From Comamonadaceae bacterium PBBC2 (GTDB taxonomy: Bacteria > Pseudomonadota > Gammaproteobacteria > Burkholderiales > Burkholderiaceae_C): 64,000 nt of DNA. Each line of letters begins with the position of its first letter. The stretch's first letter is position 1. A program made the translations under genes and the position numbers. Shown piece by piece: positions 1-9,821 of the stretch. The notes under the pieces are model-generated. The model was not told the origin of the DNA, searched no databases, and saw only the letters and a program-made list of their open reading frames with translations. The stretch covers positions 147,478 to 211,477 of the forward strand of contig NKIO01000001.1 of NCBI GenBank assembly GCA_002255935.1, written 5' to 3'.

Positions 1-998
1 GGCCAAGCTGGCCGCACTGGCGTGCCAGACGGCGGGCATTGGCCCGCAGCTCGCTCGATGTCAGACCCGCACTCTCATCAATGTGCAGCGAGATCGTGCG
101 CAGCTTTTCAATCGCCTCCGACAAACGTGGCCACTCGTCATCTGTCAACTTACCAGTACGCAAATGACCTTGGTCAATGCGTCCGATGGAGCCCACGATA
201 CGCACGGCCAACTGGGCGGCCCCCATTTCCATCGAGAACACGGCCACGGGCAGGCCTTCATTCAAGGCCACATTCTCGGCAATATTGATCGCCAACGCGG
301 TCTTACCCATGGACGGTCGCGCAGCCAACACGATCAAGTCTCCGGCCTGAAAGCCCGCCGTCATCCGGTCCAGATCATAAAAACCCGTGGGTACGCCGGT
401 CACATCGTTGGGGTTATCGGCCATCTCCTGCACGCGGTCCAGCAGCTTGACCACCAGCGAGTCCATGGCTTGAAAACCCTGCTTGTTGCGCTTGCCCTGC
501 TCACCAATATTGAAGATTTTTTGTTCCGACTCATCCACGATATCGGATACCGGGCGCCCCTTGGGATTGAAGGCGTTGGTGGCGATTTCATCGCTGGCGC
601 TCACCAGTTTGCGCAGAATGGAACGATCACGCACGATCTCCGCATAGCGGCGAATATTGCTGGCGCTGGGCACATACTGCGCCAGCGAATTCAAGTAGGC
701 CAGGCCACCGATCTCCTCCGCCTTGCCCTGGTTTTGCATGTGCTCAAACACCGTGATCACATCGGCGGGTTTGCTGGCATTCACCAGTGCACCAATGGCC
801 GCGTAAATCAGCTTGTGCTCGTAGCGGTAAAAGTCACCGTCCTGCAGGATGTCGCCGACTCGGTCCCAGGCGTCGTTGTCCAACAGCAAGCCACCCAACA
901 CGCTGGACTCGCCCTCAATCGAATGGGGTGGTACGCGCAATTGCGCCACCTGGCGGTCCGGGGTGAAGTCGTCAAGGTCAGAAAAAACGGCGGACATG
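1..998 (-). CDS. dnaB: Replicative DNA helicase DnaB, N-terminal part
   Basis: This is the hexameric replicative helicase that unwinds DNA at the fork. The gene is read on the minus strand from an ATG at 998-996 (MSAVFSDLDDF) and runs off the left edge after about 332 codons, so the C-terminal third is missing. The N-terminal DnaB domain (IEGESSVLGGLLLDN near residue 30) and the start of the RecA-like ATPase are visible. The ATPase carries the Walker A motif ARPSMGKT (near residue 227), followed by AINIAENVA. It lies downstream of rpsF-priB-rpsR-rplI in the usual betaproteobacterial order. A terminator separates it from rplI, so it probably has its own promoter. Confidence 0.97.
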
Positions 999-1137
999 GG
1001 GAGGACTCAGGTGAATGACCAAAATGCAGGCAAGAAAACCGAATAGAACATGCTACGCGGCGACCTCATTCCTGTCGATGGAGAAGGCTGGGCAGAAGCT
1101 GTGCACAAGCTGTGTAAATGCAAGGATATCTTGCCGC

Positions 1138-1178
1138 GCAAAAAACAAAAGCCGCGCGGGACGAACCCATGCGGCTTT
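1138..1178 (-). terminator. Intrinsic terminator after rplI
   Basis: On the minus strand AAGCCGC pairs with GCGGCTT around a 14-16 base loop and is followed by a T-rich tract (TTTTGTTTTTT). It lies between the rplI stop (1221) and the dnaB start (998), and would end the ribosomal protein operon before dnaB. Confidence 0.75.
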
Positions 1179-1220
1179 CTGGCGTATCAGCCAAATCCGA
1201 AGATTTGGCATAGCGCGTGT

Positions 1221-1673
1221 TTAGGCAGTTTCGCCGTACACAGACACGTTGATCTCAACGACCACGTCGGTGTGCAAAGCAACGCTCACAGCGCTTTCGC
1301 TAACGATCTTGATAGGACCGTTAGGCATGCGAACTTGCGACTTCACAACCTTGTAACCGGCCTTGACCAGCTCTTCAGCGATGTCATGGTTGGTCACGGA
1401 GCCGAACAAACGGCCATCCACACCGGCTTTTTGTGTCAGCTTGATGGTGGTACCACCGAGCTTGGCACCCAAAGCTTGGCACTCGGCCAGCTTGGCTGCA
1501 GCCGCTTTTTCGAGTTCGGCGCGCTTGGCTTCGAACTCGGCTTTAGCCGATGCAGTGGCGCGACGGGCGCGGCCAGAAGGGATCAAAAAGTTGCGTGCGT
1601 AGCCATCTTTAACTTTGACGACATCGCCGAGATTACCGACGTTGATAACCTTGTCGAGCAGAATAATTTGCAT
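1221..1673 (-). CDS. rplI: 50S ribosomal protein L9
   Basis: L9 binds 23S rRNA at the base of the L1 stalk. The 150-residue product has the full usual length. It opens with the family signature [19 protein letters not shown] and [13 protein letters not shown], continues with an alanine/lysine/glutamate-rich connecting helix (residues about 40-75), and ends with the C-terminal domain ([14 protein letters not shown]). It is the last gene of rpsF-priB-rpsR-rplI, 10 bases after rpsR. Confidence 0.98.
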   Translation of the reverse strand: MQIILLDKVINVGNLGDVVKVKDGYARNFLIPSGRARRATASAKAEFEAKRAELEKAAAAKLAECQALGAKLGGTTIKLTQKAGVDGRLFGSVTNHDIAEELVKAGYKVVKSQVRMPNGPIKIVSESAVSVALHTDVVVEINVSVYGETA

Positions 1674-1683
1674 GGTCTACCCC

Positions 1684-1965
1684 TTAGATCTTGTGCTGGT
1701 CGCTGTAAGGCAGCAACGCGAGGAAACGCGCGCGCTTGATAGCGGTGTTGAGTTGGCGCTGGAAAATAGCGCGGGTGCCGGTCAAACGTGCGGGAATGAT
1801 CTTGCCGTTTTCAGCAATGAAGTCACGCAGAGTGTCGATGTCTTTGTAGTCAATCTCTTCAACACCGGTCACTGTGAAGCGGCAAAAACGCTTGCGCTTG
1901 AACAGCAGGTTTTGGGCGGGGCGCTTTGGGCGCTTGTCTTTGTTGAACTTTTTAAACGTGGCCAT
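1684..1965 (-). CDS. rpsR: 30S ribosomal protein S18
   Basis: S18 is a small-subunit protein that pairs with S6 on the platform. The 93-residue product carries the S18 core ([51 protein letters not shown]). It sits between priB and rplI in the conserved operon, with an AGGAGG-like Shine-Dalgarno (cctcct on the plus strand at 1970-1975) upstream of the ATG. Confidence 0.98.
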   Translation of the reverse strand: MATFKKFNKDKRPKRPAQNLLFKRKRFCRFTVTGVEEIDYKDIDTLRDFIAENGKIIPARLTGTRAIFQRQLNTAIKRARFLALLPYSDQHKI

Positions 1966-1983
1966 GAGGGCCTCCTGAAAAAA

Positions 1984-2277
1984 TTAGTCTTGCGAAAATT
2001 CTTGAATGTGAAAAGTCACTGTTTTGCCGTGCGGAGCATTGGCCAGAAAACCGGTAAACCTCCAGACGCTGCCGATGGCTTGTTTGGCAAGCCGCTCTGC
2101 TATTGCGCCGAAAGCCACTGCTTTCACTGCTGCTTTCACTTGTCGGGCTTGACCAGCTTCTGACACCTGGGACTCGTGTTCGAGTCGCATATTCAAAGCG
2201 GGCAAACCAGCGGGGGTGTAACGCAGGGCTTCCACCTCTGCAATACAAGCGCTTAAGACAACTGAATTAGCGGGCAC
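1984..2277 (-). CDS. priB: Primosomal replication protein N (PriB)
   Basis: PriB is a small single-stranded-DNA-binding OB-fold protein. It bridges PriA and DnaT during replication restart. The 97-residue product matches the family length, with the typical N-terminus (NSVVLSACIAEVEALRYTPAGLPAL) and the HESQVSEAGQARQV segment. It is identified by sequence pattern and by its fixed place between rpsF and rpsR. An overlapping frame on the same strand (1952-2248) gives no recognisable protein. Confidence 0.93.
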   Translation of the reverse strand: MPANSVVLSACIAEVEALRYTPAGLPALNMRLEHESQVSEAGQARQVKAAVKAVAFGAIAERLAKQAIGSVWRFTGFLANAPHGKTVTFHIQEFSQD

Positions 2278-2299
2278 TCCTTACAACAATACGGTGTCT

Positions 2300-2665
2300 T
2301 TACGCCTGGTACTCAGCCTGTTGAGTCTTGCGAGTTTCTTCGCGCTCCACAGTCTTCATCATGGACGAAGGACCTGTTTCGGCTTTCTTCTTCAAGACAG
2401 TCAGATGGCGCAACACAGCGTCATTGAACTTGAACGCATGCTCCAACTCGGACATCACCGCCTGGTCGGCTTCGATGTTGATGCACAGGTAATGCGACTT
2501 GGCGAGCTTGTTGATCATGTAGACCATCTGACGACGGCCCCAGTCTTCCACGCGGTGGATTTTCCCGCCGCCGGCAGTGATCATGCCCTTGTAACGCTCC
2601 AGCATAGCTGGAACCTGCTCGCTCTGATCCGGGTGGATCATGAGGATGATTTCGTAGTGACGCAT
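2300..2665 (-). CDS. rpsF: 30S ribosomal protein S6
   Basis: S6 is a small-subunit platform protein and partner of S18. The product has 121 residues. It starts [21 protein letters not shown], carries [21 protein letters not shown], and ends with a charged tail after residue 100. The ATG follows a strong Shine-Dalgarno (AAAGGAGTTTCA). It is the first gene of its operon. Confidence 0.98.
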   Translation of the reverse strand: MRHYEIILMIHPDQSEQVPAMLERYKGMITAGGGKIHRVEDWGRRQMVYMINKLAKSHYLCINIEADQAVMSELEHAFKFNDAVLRHLTVLKKKAETGPSSMMKTVEREETRKTQQAEYQA

Positions 2666-2685
2666 TGAAACTCCTTTTGGATGAA

Positions 2686-2710
2686 CCCGGGCTTATTTGT
2701 TAACCCGGGA
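2686..2710 (-). promoter_or_regulatory. Hairpin in the rpsF 5' leader
   Basis: Two CCCGGG blocks (2686-2691 and 2705-2710) can pair around an AT-rich loop, a few bases upstream of the rpsF Shine-Dalgarno. A leader hairpin here is reminiscent of S6:S18 autoregulatory structures, but I cannot show the binding motif. It could equally extend the neighbouring terminator. Confidence 0.3.
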
Positions 2711-2749
2711 AAAGAAAAGCCGCCCTCAGCGTCTAATTGAGGTGCGGCA
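2711..2749 (-). terminator. Intrinsic terminator after the symporter gene
   Basis: On the minus strand GCCGCACCTCA pairs with TGAGGGCGGC (one unpaired base) across a 10-base loop, followed by TTTTCTTTT. It lies about 40 bases after the symporter stop and separates it from rpsF. Confidence 0.8.
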
Positions 2750-2789
2750 AGGCTAGCCCAAGATTATAGCCCATGCAGCCGCGGCAGGT

Positions 2790-5081
2790 CTAGATGGGGC
2801 CTGATGCGGCTTGCTGGGGGCGTCCTAGCCAACTAACCACCAGGGTGACAACAACACCGGCCGACACGCCGAAAACACCTGCAGACACCGGCTGAATACC
2901 CCACCACAGGCCAGTGCCCGTCAGCCCGAAGTTGTTTCGAACCCAGGGCACATTGATGACCATGTAGTAGATCGTGACGCCCAGACCTGCCAACATCCCC
3001 GAAACCGCGCCCGCCTGCGTAGTGCCGCGCCAGAAAATGCCCAGCACCATGGACGGCACCAAAGCCGCCCCTGCCAACGAAAAAGAAGCCGACACCAAAT
3101 ACAAAATCCCTGCCGGGCGTTGTGCCGCTACGTAGGCCGCCACCAGCGCCACCACCAGCAGTGCAAATTTGGACAGCATGACCCGGCGCATAGCCCGCGC
3201 CTTGTTGGCATCGCCATCGAAGTACATATCGTGGGCCAGCGCATTGCCAATCGTGAGCAACAACCCATCCGCCGTAGACAAAGCGGCGGCCAAGCCCCCG
3301 GCCGCCACCAGCATGGACATGACGTACGGCAAGCCACCAATCTCGGCCGACGCCAGCATCACCAGATCGGGCCCCATGCGCAACTCGGCGAATTGAAGGA
3401 TATGGTCGCCGTTGACATCGCTCACGGCCAGCAGGCTGGGGTCGCGGGCCCACTGCGCCACCCAAGCGGGCAGGTCATTAAAGTTTTGGCCCACCAAATG
3501 CGCCATAACCTCGTATTTCACCAACACGGCCAGGGCCGGGGCGGACAGGTACAGCAAGGCAATGAAGAACAGCGACCACGCCACCGACGTGCGGGCCTCG
3601 GCCACCGAGGGCGTGGTGTAGAAGCGGGTCAGCAAGTGGGGTAATCCCACGGTACCCACCATCAGGCAAAAAATCAGTGCCATGAAGTTCAGGCGCGAGG
3701 TCTCGGACTCGGCCTGCTCTTGCTGCGAGCCGCGCGCATCGCCCGCAAACGGCTTGCTGTGCGCGGGCATTCCCCCAAGGGGTTTGGCCCGCTCGCGGTA
3801 ATCGGCAGCCATGCGGCTCCAATACTCTTGCGCGGCCTTGGCGTCTTTGGGTAGCGCGGCAATTTCGCGGCGCAGTTCGGTGGCCAGCCCGTCGCTGGAT
3901 TTTTGCTCTTCCGTCACCCGCAATTGCTGGCGCAGCATCTGTCGCTCGGTTTGCAGCGCTTGCTCTGCATCTACCAGCTTTTGCTCCAGGCGCTCGGCGC
4001 GGCGGGCGTATTCAGTGCGCACCGATTGCTCAGCGGGGGAATCCATCAGCGTGCGCTCCAGCGTCGCAATCTTTTCCAGTTGTTGACCGTAAGCCAGTGG
4101 CGCAAAGGGGTTGCCCACCTGCTTGTAAGACAGCCAAGACACCGGAATTAGAAACGCCAAGATGATGATCGCGTATTGCACCACCTGGGTCCAGGTCACG
4201 GCACGCATACCGCCCAGAAATGAACACACCAACACTCCGCCCAGTCCCAGCAAAATTCCGATCTCAAACTGAACACCAGTGAGACGCGAGGTGATTAAAC
4301 CCACACCATAGATTTGCGCCACGACATACATGAAGGAACACAAAACGGCGGCCAGCGCCGCAATGATGCGGGGCCAGCGCCCACCATACCTTGCGGCAAA
4401 AAAGTCAGGGATCGTATACAGGCCCATGCCACGCAGATACGGAGCCACCAGCATCGCAACCAAACAAAAGCCGCCGGTCCAACCCAGGATGTAGGCCAGC
4501 CCGCCCGCCTGAGTGCTGGTGCCCGAGAAGCCCTGTAGATACAGACCACCGGCCAGGCTGATGAAGGATGCTGCGCTCATCCAATCTGCCGCTGTGGCCA
4601 TGCCGTTGTACATGGCCGGAATCCGCCGCCCTGCCACGTAGTATTCAGCAGCATCGGCGGTGCGGCTGCGGATGCCGATCACGGCGTACATAACCAAGGT
4701 GGAGAATAAAAAGATACCCGCAATCCAGGCCTTGGACAGACCCGATTGCTCGGCAAGTGTGAGGCCCACGATGAAGGTCAGCAGCGCGATCACATAGCCG
4801 GCAAATCGGCGGTTGAGCTTGCGCTTGACGAGCCCGTAGCCCGGCCAGTCCACTACGGCAGATTCAGGATCGCGGCGGTTGATCTTCCAGGCAAACGTGA
4901 CGACGATGCCGATGAACACCACCACCCCGCCCTGGGCCGCAAACCAGAACACGAAAGGCCAGCCCGCAACCTGGAATGTCAGGCTATCGGCAAAGAAAAC
5001 AATGCCGAAAGACGCCACAAACCAGACGAGCAGCAGACCGACGTGCAGCCGGCTGCTCCGCGCAATGGCCGCGCCGGTCAT
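2790..5081 (-). CDS. Sodium:solute symporter with fused small subunit and coiled-coil insertion
   Basis: This is a 763-residue inner-membrane transporter of the SSS family, VC_2705/ActP-like; acetate or another monocarboxylate is the likely substrate, which is inferred. Residues about 10-70 (LVWFVASFGIVFFADS, WPFVFWFAAQGGVVVFI) look like the DUF4212 small subunit, normally a separate protein. From residue 95 the SSS permease follows (YYVAGRRIPAMYNGMATAADWMSAASFISLAG; GMRAVTWTQVVQYAIIILAF). Residues about 331-465 form a hydrophilic, Arg/Glu/Gln-rich, probably coiled-coil insertion before the permease resumes (NFMALIFCLMVGTVGLPHLL). It starts 10 bases after the ppsA stop, so the two are probably co-transcribed. 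Confidence 0.88.
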   Translation of the reverse strand: MTGAAIARSSRLHVGLLLVWFVASFGIVFFADSLTFQVAGWPFVFWFAAQGGVVVFIGIVVTFAWKINRRDPESAVVDWPGYGLVKRKLNRRFAGYVIALLTFIVGLTLAEQSGLSKAWIAGIFLFSTLVMYAVIGIRSRTADAAEYYVAGRRIPAMYNGMATAADWMSAASFISLAGGLYLQGFSGTSTQAGGLAYILGWTGGFCLVAMLVAPYLRGMGLYTIPDFFAARYGGRWPRIIAALAAVLCSFMYVVAQIYGVGLITSRLTGVQFEIGILLGLGGVLVCSFLGGMRAVTWTQVVQYAIIILAFLIPVSWLSYKQVGNPFAPLAYGQQLEKIATLERTLMDSPAEQSVRTEYARRAERLEQKLVDAEQALQTERQMLRQQLRVTEEQKSSDGLATELRREIAALPKDAKAAQEYWSRMAADYRERAKPLGGMPAHSKPFAGDARGSQQEQAESETSRLNFMALIFCLMVGTVGLPHLLTRFYTTPSVAEARTSVAWSLFFIALLYLSAPALAVLVKYEVMAHLVGQNFNDLPAWVAQWARDPSLLAVSDVNGDHILQFAELRMGPDLVMLASAEIGGLPYVMSMLVAAGGLAAALSTADGLLLTIGNALAHDMYFDGDANKARAMRRVMLSKFALLVVALVAAYVAAQRPAGILYLVSASFSLAGAALVPSMVLGIFWRGTTQAGAVSGMLAGLGVTIYYMVINVPWVRNNFGLTGTGLWWGIQPVSAGVFGVSAGVVVTLVVSWLGRPQQAASGPI

Positions 5082-5091
5082 GCCTGGCCTG

Positions 5092-7488
5092 TCATGTTGC
5101 GGCGAGTTGCTGCCAGGTTGCGATCACGGAGTCAGGGTTCAGTGAGATCGAGGAAATACCTTCGTCCTTCAGCCACAGCGCAAAGTCAGGATGGTCGCTA
5201 GGGCCTTGTCCGCAGATACCGATGTACTTGCCCTGACGCTTGCAGGCCGCAATGGCCAGGCTGATCAATGCCTTGACTGCGGGGTCGCGCTCATCAAAAT
5301 CAGCAGCCAACAATTCCAGCCCGGAATCTCGATCCAGGCCCAGCGTCAACTGTGTCAGATCGTTAGAGCCAATCGAGAAGCCGTCAAAGTACTCCAGGAA
5401 CTGGTCCGCCAAAATTGCGTTGCTCGGGATCTCACACATCATGATGACTTTGAGTTCGGCTTCGCCACGGCGCAGGCCGTGCTTGGCCAACAATTCAGTG
5501 ACCTTCTTGGCCTGGCCCAAGGTGCGCACAAACGGCACCATCACCTGCACATTGGTCAAACCCATTTCATTGCGCACGCGCTTCAAGGCTTCGCACTCCA
5601 TTGCAAAGGCTTCGCCAAACTCGGCGCTGGTGTAGCGCACCGCACCGCGGAAACCCAGCATCGGGTTCTCTTCTTCGGGCTCGTAGCGGCTGCCGCCGAT
5701 GAGCTTGCGGTATTCGTTGCTCTTGAAGTCGGACAGACGCACGATGACCGGTTTGGGCCAGAAGGCTGCGGCAATGGTGGCCACTCCTTCGGCAACCCGG
5801 TCCACATAAAAGGCGCGAGGAGATGCATGGCCGCGTGCCACCGACTCCACGGCCTTTTTCAAATCGCTGTCGATATTGGGGTAATCCAAAATCGCTTTCG
5901 GGTGCACACCAATGTTGTTGTTGATGATGAACTCCAAGCGCGCCAGGCCCACGCCTTCGTTAGGCAACTGACAGAAGTCAAACGCCAACTGCGGATTGCC
6001 CACATTCATCATGATCTTGACCGGGCTGGGTGGCATCGCGCCGCGCTGCACTTCGGTCACTTCGGTTTCCAGCAGGCCGTCGTAGATAAAGCCGGTGTCG
6101 CCCTGGGCGCAACTCACGGTCACCAGCATGCCGTTCTTCAGGACTTCGGTGGCATCACCACAGCCCACCACGGCAGGTATGCCCAATTCCCGCGCAATGA
6201 TGGCCGCGTGGCAGGTGCGCCCGCCACGGTTGGTGACGATAGCACTAGCGCGCTTCATCACAGGTTCCCAGTTCGGGTCGGTCATATCGGTGACCAGAAT
6301 ATCGCCCGCTTGCACAGTGTCCATCTCGCTGATGTTGTGCACGATGCGCACGGGGCCGGTGCCGATCTTTTGACCAATGGCGCGGCCTTCGACCAGCACA
6401 GCGCCCTCCCCTTTGAGCTTGTAGCGCAGCTCGACTTGGTTGCCGGCCTGGCTCTTCACGGTTTCAGGCCGGGCCTGCAGGATGTAGAGCTGGCCGTCTA
6501 GGCCGTCTTTGCCCCATTCAATGTCCATCGCGCGGCCGTAATGTTCTTCGATCACCAGCGCGTAGCGGGCCAGTTGCTCCACATCGGCATCGGTGAGGGA
6601 ATAGCGGTTGCGCAGCTCGGTGGGTACATCGGTGGTCTTGACCAGCTTGCCACTAGCGGCAGCTTTCTCAGCGGCGGTGGTGAATTGCATTTGCAGCAGC
6701 TTGGAGCCCAGGTTGCGGCGGATGACCGCGCGCTTGCCAGCCTTCAGCATGGGCTTGTGCACATAAAACTCGTCGGGGTTCACTGCGCCCTGCACCACGG
6801 TCTCGCCCAGGCCGTAGCTGGAGGTAATGAACACCACATCGGAGAAGCCGGACTCGGTATCGATCGTGAACATGACACCTGCAGCGCCCAGATCGGAGCG
6901 CACCATGCGCTGAATGCCGGCGCTCAAAGCCACGATATCGTGGGCAAAGCCCTTGTGCACGCGGTAGCTGATGGCGCGGTCGTTGTAGAGGGATGCAAAC
7001 ACTTCGCGGATCTTGTGCAGGATGTCTTCAATGCCATGCACATTCAAAAAGGTTTCTTGTTGGCCCGCGAACGACGCATCGGGCAAGTCTTCCGCCGTGG
7101 CGGACGAGCGCACCGCAAAGGTGGCGTCGGCATTGCTGGCAGACAGGACGGCAAACGCTTCGCGAATGCCTTTTTCCAGATCGGCCGGGAAAGGCTGGGC
7201 TTCCACCATCGCACGGATCTCGGCACCGGCTACGGCGAGTGCGCGCACGTCTTCGGTGTCCAGGCTCTTCAGGCGGGCGCTGATTTTTTCGGTCAGACCA
7301 CCAAACTTCAAAAATTCACGGAAGGCATGGGCGGTGGTGGCAAAGCCGGTGGGCACTTTGACACCGGTGGGCAGGTGGGAAATCATCTCCCCTAGGCTGG
7401 CATTTTTGCCGCCGACCAATTCGACATCGGTCATGCGCAGCAACTCGAAGGGAACTACCAGATCGGTAGGGCTGAAAAGTTTTGACAT
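5092..7488 (-). CDS. ppsA: Phosphoenolpyruvate synthase
   Basis: This enzyme converts pyruvate, ATP and water to PEP, AMP and phosphate for gluconeogenesis. The 798-residue product has the N-terminal PEP/pyruvate-binding ATP-grasp domain ([35 protein letters not shown]). The phosphohistidine swivel domain carries [21 protein letters not shown] near residue 425. The C-terminal PEP-utilising domain carries [19 protein letters not shown] and ICGQGPSD. The divergently transcribed ppsR encodes its phosphorylation regulator, and a symporter gene follows 10 bases downstream. This fits a cell growing on acids such as acetate or pyruvate. Confidence 0.97.
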   Translation of the reverse strand: MSKLFSPTDLVVPFELLRMTDVELVGGKNASLGEMISHLPTGVKVPTGFATTAHAFREFLKFGGLTEKISARLKSLDTEDVRALAVAGAEIRAMVEAQPFPADLEKGIREAFAVLSASNADATFAVRSSATAEDLPDASFAGQQETFLNVHGIEDILHKIREVFASLYNDRAISYRVHKGFAHDIVALSAGIQRMVRSDLGAAGVMFTIDTESGFSDVVFITSSYGLGETVVQGAVNPDEFYVHKPMLKAGKRAVIRRNLGSKLLQMQFTTAAEKAAASGKLVKTTDVPTELRNRYSLTDADVEQLARYALVIEEHYGRAMDIEWGKDGLDGQLYILQARPETVKSQAGNQVELRYKLKGEGAVLVEGRAIGQKIGTGPVRIVHNISEMDTVQAGDILVTDMTDPNWEPVMKRASAIVTNRGGRTCHAAIIARELGIPAVVGCGDATEVLKNGMLVTVSCAQGDTGFIYDGLLETEVTEVQRGAMPPSPVKIMMNVGNPQLAFDFCQLPNEGVGLARLEFIINNNIGVHPKAILDYPNIDSDLKKAVESVARGHASPRAFYVDRVAEGVATIAAAFWPKPVIVRLSDFKSNEYRKLIGGSRYEPEEENPMLGFRGAVRYTSAEFGEAFAMECEALKRVRNEMGLTNVQVMVPFVRTLGQAKKVTELLAKHGLRRGEAELKVIMMCEIPSNAILADQFLEYFDGFSIGSNDLTQLTLGLDRDSGLELLAADFDERDPAVKALISLAIAACKRQGKYIGICGQGPSDHPDFALWLKDEGISSISLNPDSVIATWQQLAAT

Positions 7489-7669
7489 ACAAGCTCCAAA
7501 GTTAAAACTGTTTCATGGCCGATGGTGCCGGGCACCCACCTGCCTTCGCGCCGACGCAATTTCAATGCTCTAAGCGGGGGATTTGTGTTGTTGCTGTTGT
7601 TGAAAATCCCGGCCCGAGCGAAATGCGCCAAAAATGCGCTAGATTGCGTTCATTGTAGAGGCCACCCCC

Positions 7670-8491
7670 ATGCACCAACGCACCGTCTTTTTCGTCTCCG
7701 ATGGCACCGGCATCACCGCCGAAACCTTTGGCAAAGCCATCCTGGCGCAATTTGAAGCCAAAGTTCGCCAAATTCGCTTACCGTTTGTTGACACAGTGGA
7801 CAAAGCCCACCAGGCCGTGCGCCAGATCAACCATGCCGCCACCGTGGAGGGCAACCGCCCCATCGTCTTCACCACACTGGTGAACATGGAGGTGCTCAAA
7901 GTGATTCAAGAGGGATGCCAGGGCATGCTGCTGGACATGTTTGGCACCTTTGTCAACCCGCTGGAGACGGAGCTGGGTATCAAGTCCAACCACCGCATTG
8001 GCCGCTTTAGCGATGCCAGCAAAAGCCAGGAGTACCAGGACCGGATTGAGGCCATCAACTTCTCATTGGCGCACGACGATGGGCAAAGCAATCGCGACCT
8101 GGAACAAAGCGACGTGATTCTGGTGGGCGTGAGCCGCAGCGGTAAGACGCCGACATCGCTGTACCTGGCGATGCAATACGGCCTGAAGGCCTCCAACTAC
8201 CCGCTGATTCCGGAAGACTTTGAACGCCGTCAACTGCCGCCTGCACTTATGGCGCACAAGGCGAAGATTTTTGGGCTGACGATTCAACCCGAGCGGCTGG
8301 CCGAAATTCGCAATGAGCGCAGGCCGAATTCCAAATACGCGTCACTGGAAAACTGCCGCCATGAGGTGGCTGAGGGTGAAGCCATGATGCGACGCACTGG
8401 CATACGTTGGCTATCCACGACGACAAAGTCGATTGAAGAGATTGCGACGACCATCCTGCAGGAAATTCATCCGGATAGGTTGGTGTATTGA
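7670..8491 (+). CDS. ppsR: PEP synthase regulatory protein (kinase/pyrophosphorylase)
   Basis: This DUF299 protein phosphorylates a threonine of PEP synthase with ADP to inactivate it, and reverses this with phosphate. The 273-residue product starts [19 protein letters not shown], and a P-loop GVSRSGKT lies near residue 152. The C-terminus [18 protein letters not shown] followed by [11 protein letters not shown] is typical of the family. It is divergent from ppsA across about 180 bases, the normal arrangement. A degenerate copy of its last few bases appears again near 10600. Confidence 0.96.
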   Translation: MHQRTVFFVSDGTGITAETFGKAILAQFEAKVRQIRLPFVDTVDKAHQAVRQINHAATVEGNRPIVFTTLVNMEVLKVIQEGCQGMLLDMFGTFVNPLETELGIKSNHRIGRFSDASKSQEYQDRIEAINFSLAHDDGQSNRDLEQSDVILVGVSRSGKTPTSLYLAMQYGLKASNYPLIPEDFERRQLPPALMAHKAKIFGLTIQPERLAEIRNERRPNSKYASLENCRHEVAEGEAMMRRTGIRWLSTTTKSIEEIATTILQEIHPDRLVY

Positions 8492-8523
8492 GGGCTCTCC
8501 AGCGCGGCTGACTCTGGAAAAAC

Positions 8524-8589
8524 GCTACTGTTTTAGGAGCTGCTCCCGCACTATCCATGGGCCGAATGGCCTATTTGGCTTGAAATTTG
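8524..8589 (+). repeat. Dispersed palindromic repeat, copy 1
   Basis: This copy begins with an arm pair GCTAC...GGAGC, then the shared core with one change (TGCTCCCGCACTATCCATGG), then GGCCGAATGGCC as a second small palindrome. It lies 32 bases after the ppsR stop. Confidence 0.85.
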
Positions 8590-8825
8590 AGGGACAGCGT
8601 TGTTTTTCGTCGTTCGGCTCGATGTTGAAGCCAGAAACGAATGTTCGGATTGGAGAATGGTGTATTTCTGCAATGCGGGCGAAAGCTGTCGTTCACGACA
8701 GTCGCCCAATTTCAGTCTCATTGAGTCTGTGTACATGATTTAGCATCCGCCGGTCTCGGCTCGTCTGCCAGAATATCGAGCATCAGCCAGTTTATCGAGC
8801 ACTTGTTGGTGCTCTGGACATTACG
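8590..8825. other. Intergenic stretch before the cassette-like gene
   Basis: I see no convincing coding region here. Near 8790-8812 a GAGCAC...GTGCTC hairpin precedes the sequence GTTAACC at 8825-8831. That could be a remnant recombination site, but I cannot show a full attC or attI structure. Confidence 0.4.
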
Positions 8826-9336
8826 TTAACCATCATTTCATGAGCAGTGCTACCTCAGTCACTATCGTCGCAGCAGTGTTCACGTTAGCTGCCTGTGCCG
8901 CGAATCCACATCAGAACCCAAAGGAGTTTTGGCCCCCACCGGATACGTCAGGCGCCCGGCTCAGATTCGCGGAAATCGCCACACCCTCGCTTGCTACAGA
9001 AATTGAAGAAGACGAAGTGGTCGGTATCGTGCAAGAACAGGCTCGGTTCTGTGATACCGACCCATGGCGGCAGTTCAAATGGATAACTACCAAGCAACTG
9101 CTCTTGATGTGCGCATGTCCCGGTCGCTATGGAACAAACATGGCGCTCTTCGCTGTGGACCGGTTGAATGGCGGGCAGTGGCGTGTTGTGCAGCAGTATT
9201 CAATCCCGACCGCCCAGACTGTGCCATGAAGCGCAGCAGCAAAGATGATTGTTAACAAGTTGCTCGTCACGGACACGCACCAGCAGTCGCCGCTGCGCGG
9301 CACTTGCTGCGTGCCAGTGGCCCCCAACGTTAAAAC
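8826..9336 (+). mobile_element. Integron-type gene cassette with attC-like site, no integrase in the window
   Basis: A GTTAACC core-like sequence lies at 8825-8831, only 9 bases before the lipoprotein ATG at 8840. The stop at 9229 is followed after 21 bases by an attC-like hairpin at 9251-9336. Its outer arms are TTAACAAG and AACGTTAA. Inner arms (CACG/CGTG, CAGCA/TGCTG, GCCGC/GCGGC) surround a TGC loop, with extra unpaired bases on one side as in attC sites. The end core is GTTAAAA rather than a perfect GTTRRRY. One short gene tightly flanked by such sites is the layout of a mobile integron cassette. Confidence 0.6.
8840..9229 (+). CDS. Putative small lipoprotein of unknown function
   Basis: I do not recognise this 129-residue protein. 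The N-terminus (MSSATSVTIVAAVFTLAACAAN) is a short signal peptide with a lipobox-like LAAC, Cys19 being the predicted lipidation site. The rest is a soluble domain with FCDTDPWRQFKW, TKQLLLMCACPGRYG and ALFAVDRLNGGQWRVVQQYSI. It contains two further clustered cysteines (CAC). The gene fills an integron-cassette-like unit: its start lies 9 bases after a GTTAACC core and its stop 21 bases before an attC-like hairpin. It was therefore probably acquired horizontally. Confidence 0.65.
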   Translation: MSSATSVTIVAAVFTLAACAANPHQNPKEFWPPPDTSGARLRFAEIATPSLATEIEEDEVVGIVQEQARFCDTDPWRQFKWITTKQLLLMCACPGRYGTNMALFAVDRLNGGQWRVVQQYSIPTAQTVP

Positions 9337-9560
9337 AGCATTTTGAATGGCCGCTTCGGAGCGGCAGCTAAGACCGCTTTGGGCCTCTCAGCGACTTTCA
9401 GCAACCTGATCCAGCTGTGCGTCAAAGTTGCCGAATGCATGCGCCTCCCACGTGTTGACCAATGAATACGTCTAAAAGCGGGGCGAGCGCTGACTAAACT
9501 GATCGCACCGAGTTCGCGGTGTAAAGCGTCTCCCTACCGCCCGAAAGAGTGCCGAGAACC
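9337..9560. other. Non-coding stretch after the attC-like site
   Basis: No supported gene is seen. A small hairpin (GGCCGCTTCGGAGCGGC, 9349-9365) lies just after the cassette end. The rest shows no clear structure. Confidence 0.4.
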
Positions 9561-9628
9561 GCTATGTTTTTCATAGCTACTCCCGCACATTCCACCTGGG
9601 CCCCAGCCCCATTTGACTCAAAATTCTC
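9561..9628 (+). repeat. Dispersed palindromic repeat, copy 2 (diverged)
   Basis: GCTATG...CATAGC arms are followed by a diverged core (TACTCCCGCACATTCCACCTGG) and CCCCAGCCCC. It shares the CACATTCCACCTGGGCCCCAG variant with copy 9 inside earP, so these two form a subtype. Confidence 0.75.
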
Positions 9629-9639
9629 CAAAAATCGGG

Positions 9640-9771
9640 CTAAAACGGCTTCCTGCGGCTTGAACAGAATCACCGGCTTGCGAATCGCGTCGTCAATTGC
9701 GCTAAGCGCGGTCTGTAGCCTCCGTTTGCGGCAATCACAATTTACCTGAACGGCACAGTGGTGCAGTTACT
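9640..9771 (-). pseudogene. Degenerate copy of the ahpF 3' end
   Basis: Read on the minus strand this gives NCTTVPFR, a stop, then IVIAANGG. Intact AhpF has [17 protein letters not shown] followed by [17 protein letters not shown] similarity to the ahpF end (10716-10860) continues for about 110 bases, and a repeat copy sits just beyond the gene end in both places. Internal stops show it is dead. It lies between the cassette-like unit and vapB. Confidence 0.7.
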
Positions 9772-9821
9772 TTCCAGAGTTGACTTAGTCCAGCAAGATC
9801 TTCGTGACCATAGGGTTTTCA

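Noticed and set aside
83..1018. A 311-residue open frame opposite dnaB
   Set aside because: It is antisense to the clear DnaB sequence with Walker A, and has no family features.
5191..6501. A long open frame on the plus strand opposite ppsA
   Set aside because: It is antisense to a clear 798-residue enzyme, has no recognisable domain, and is the usual by-product of GC-rich codon use.
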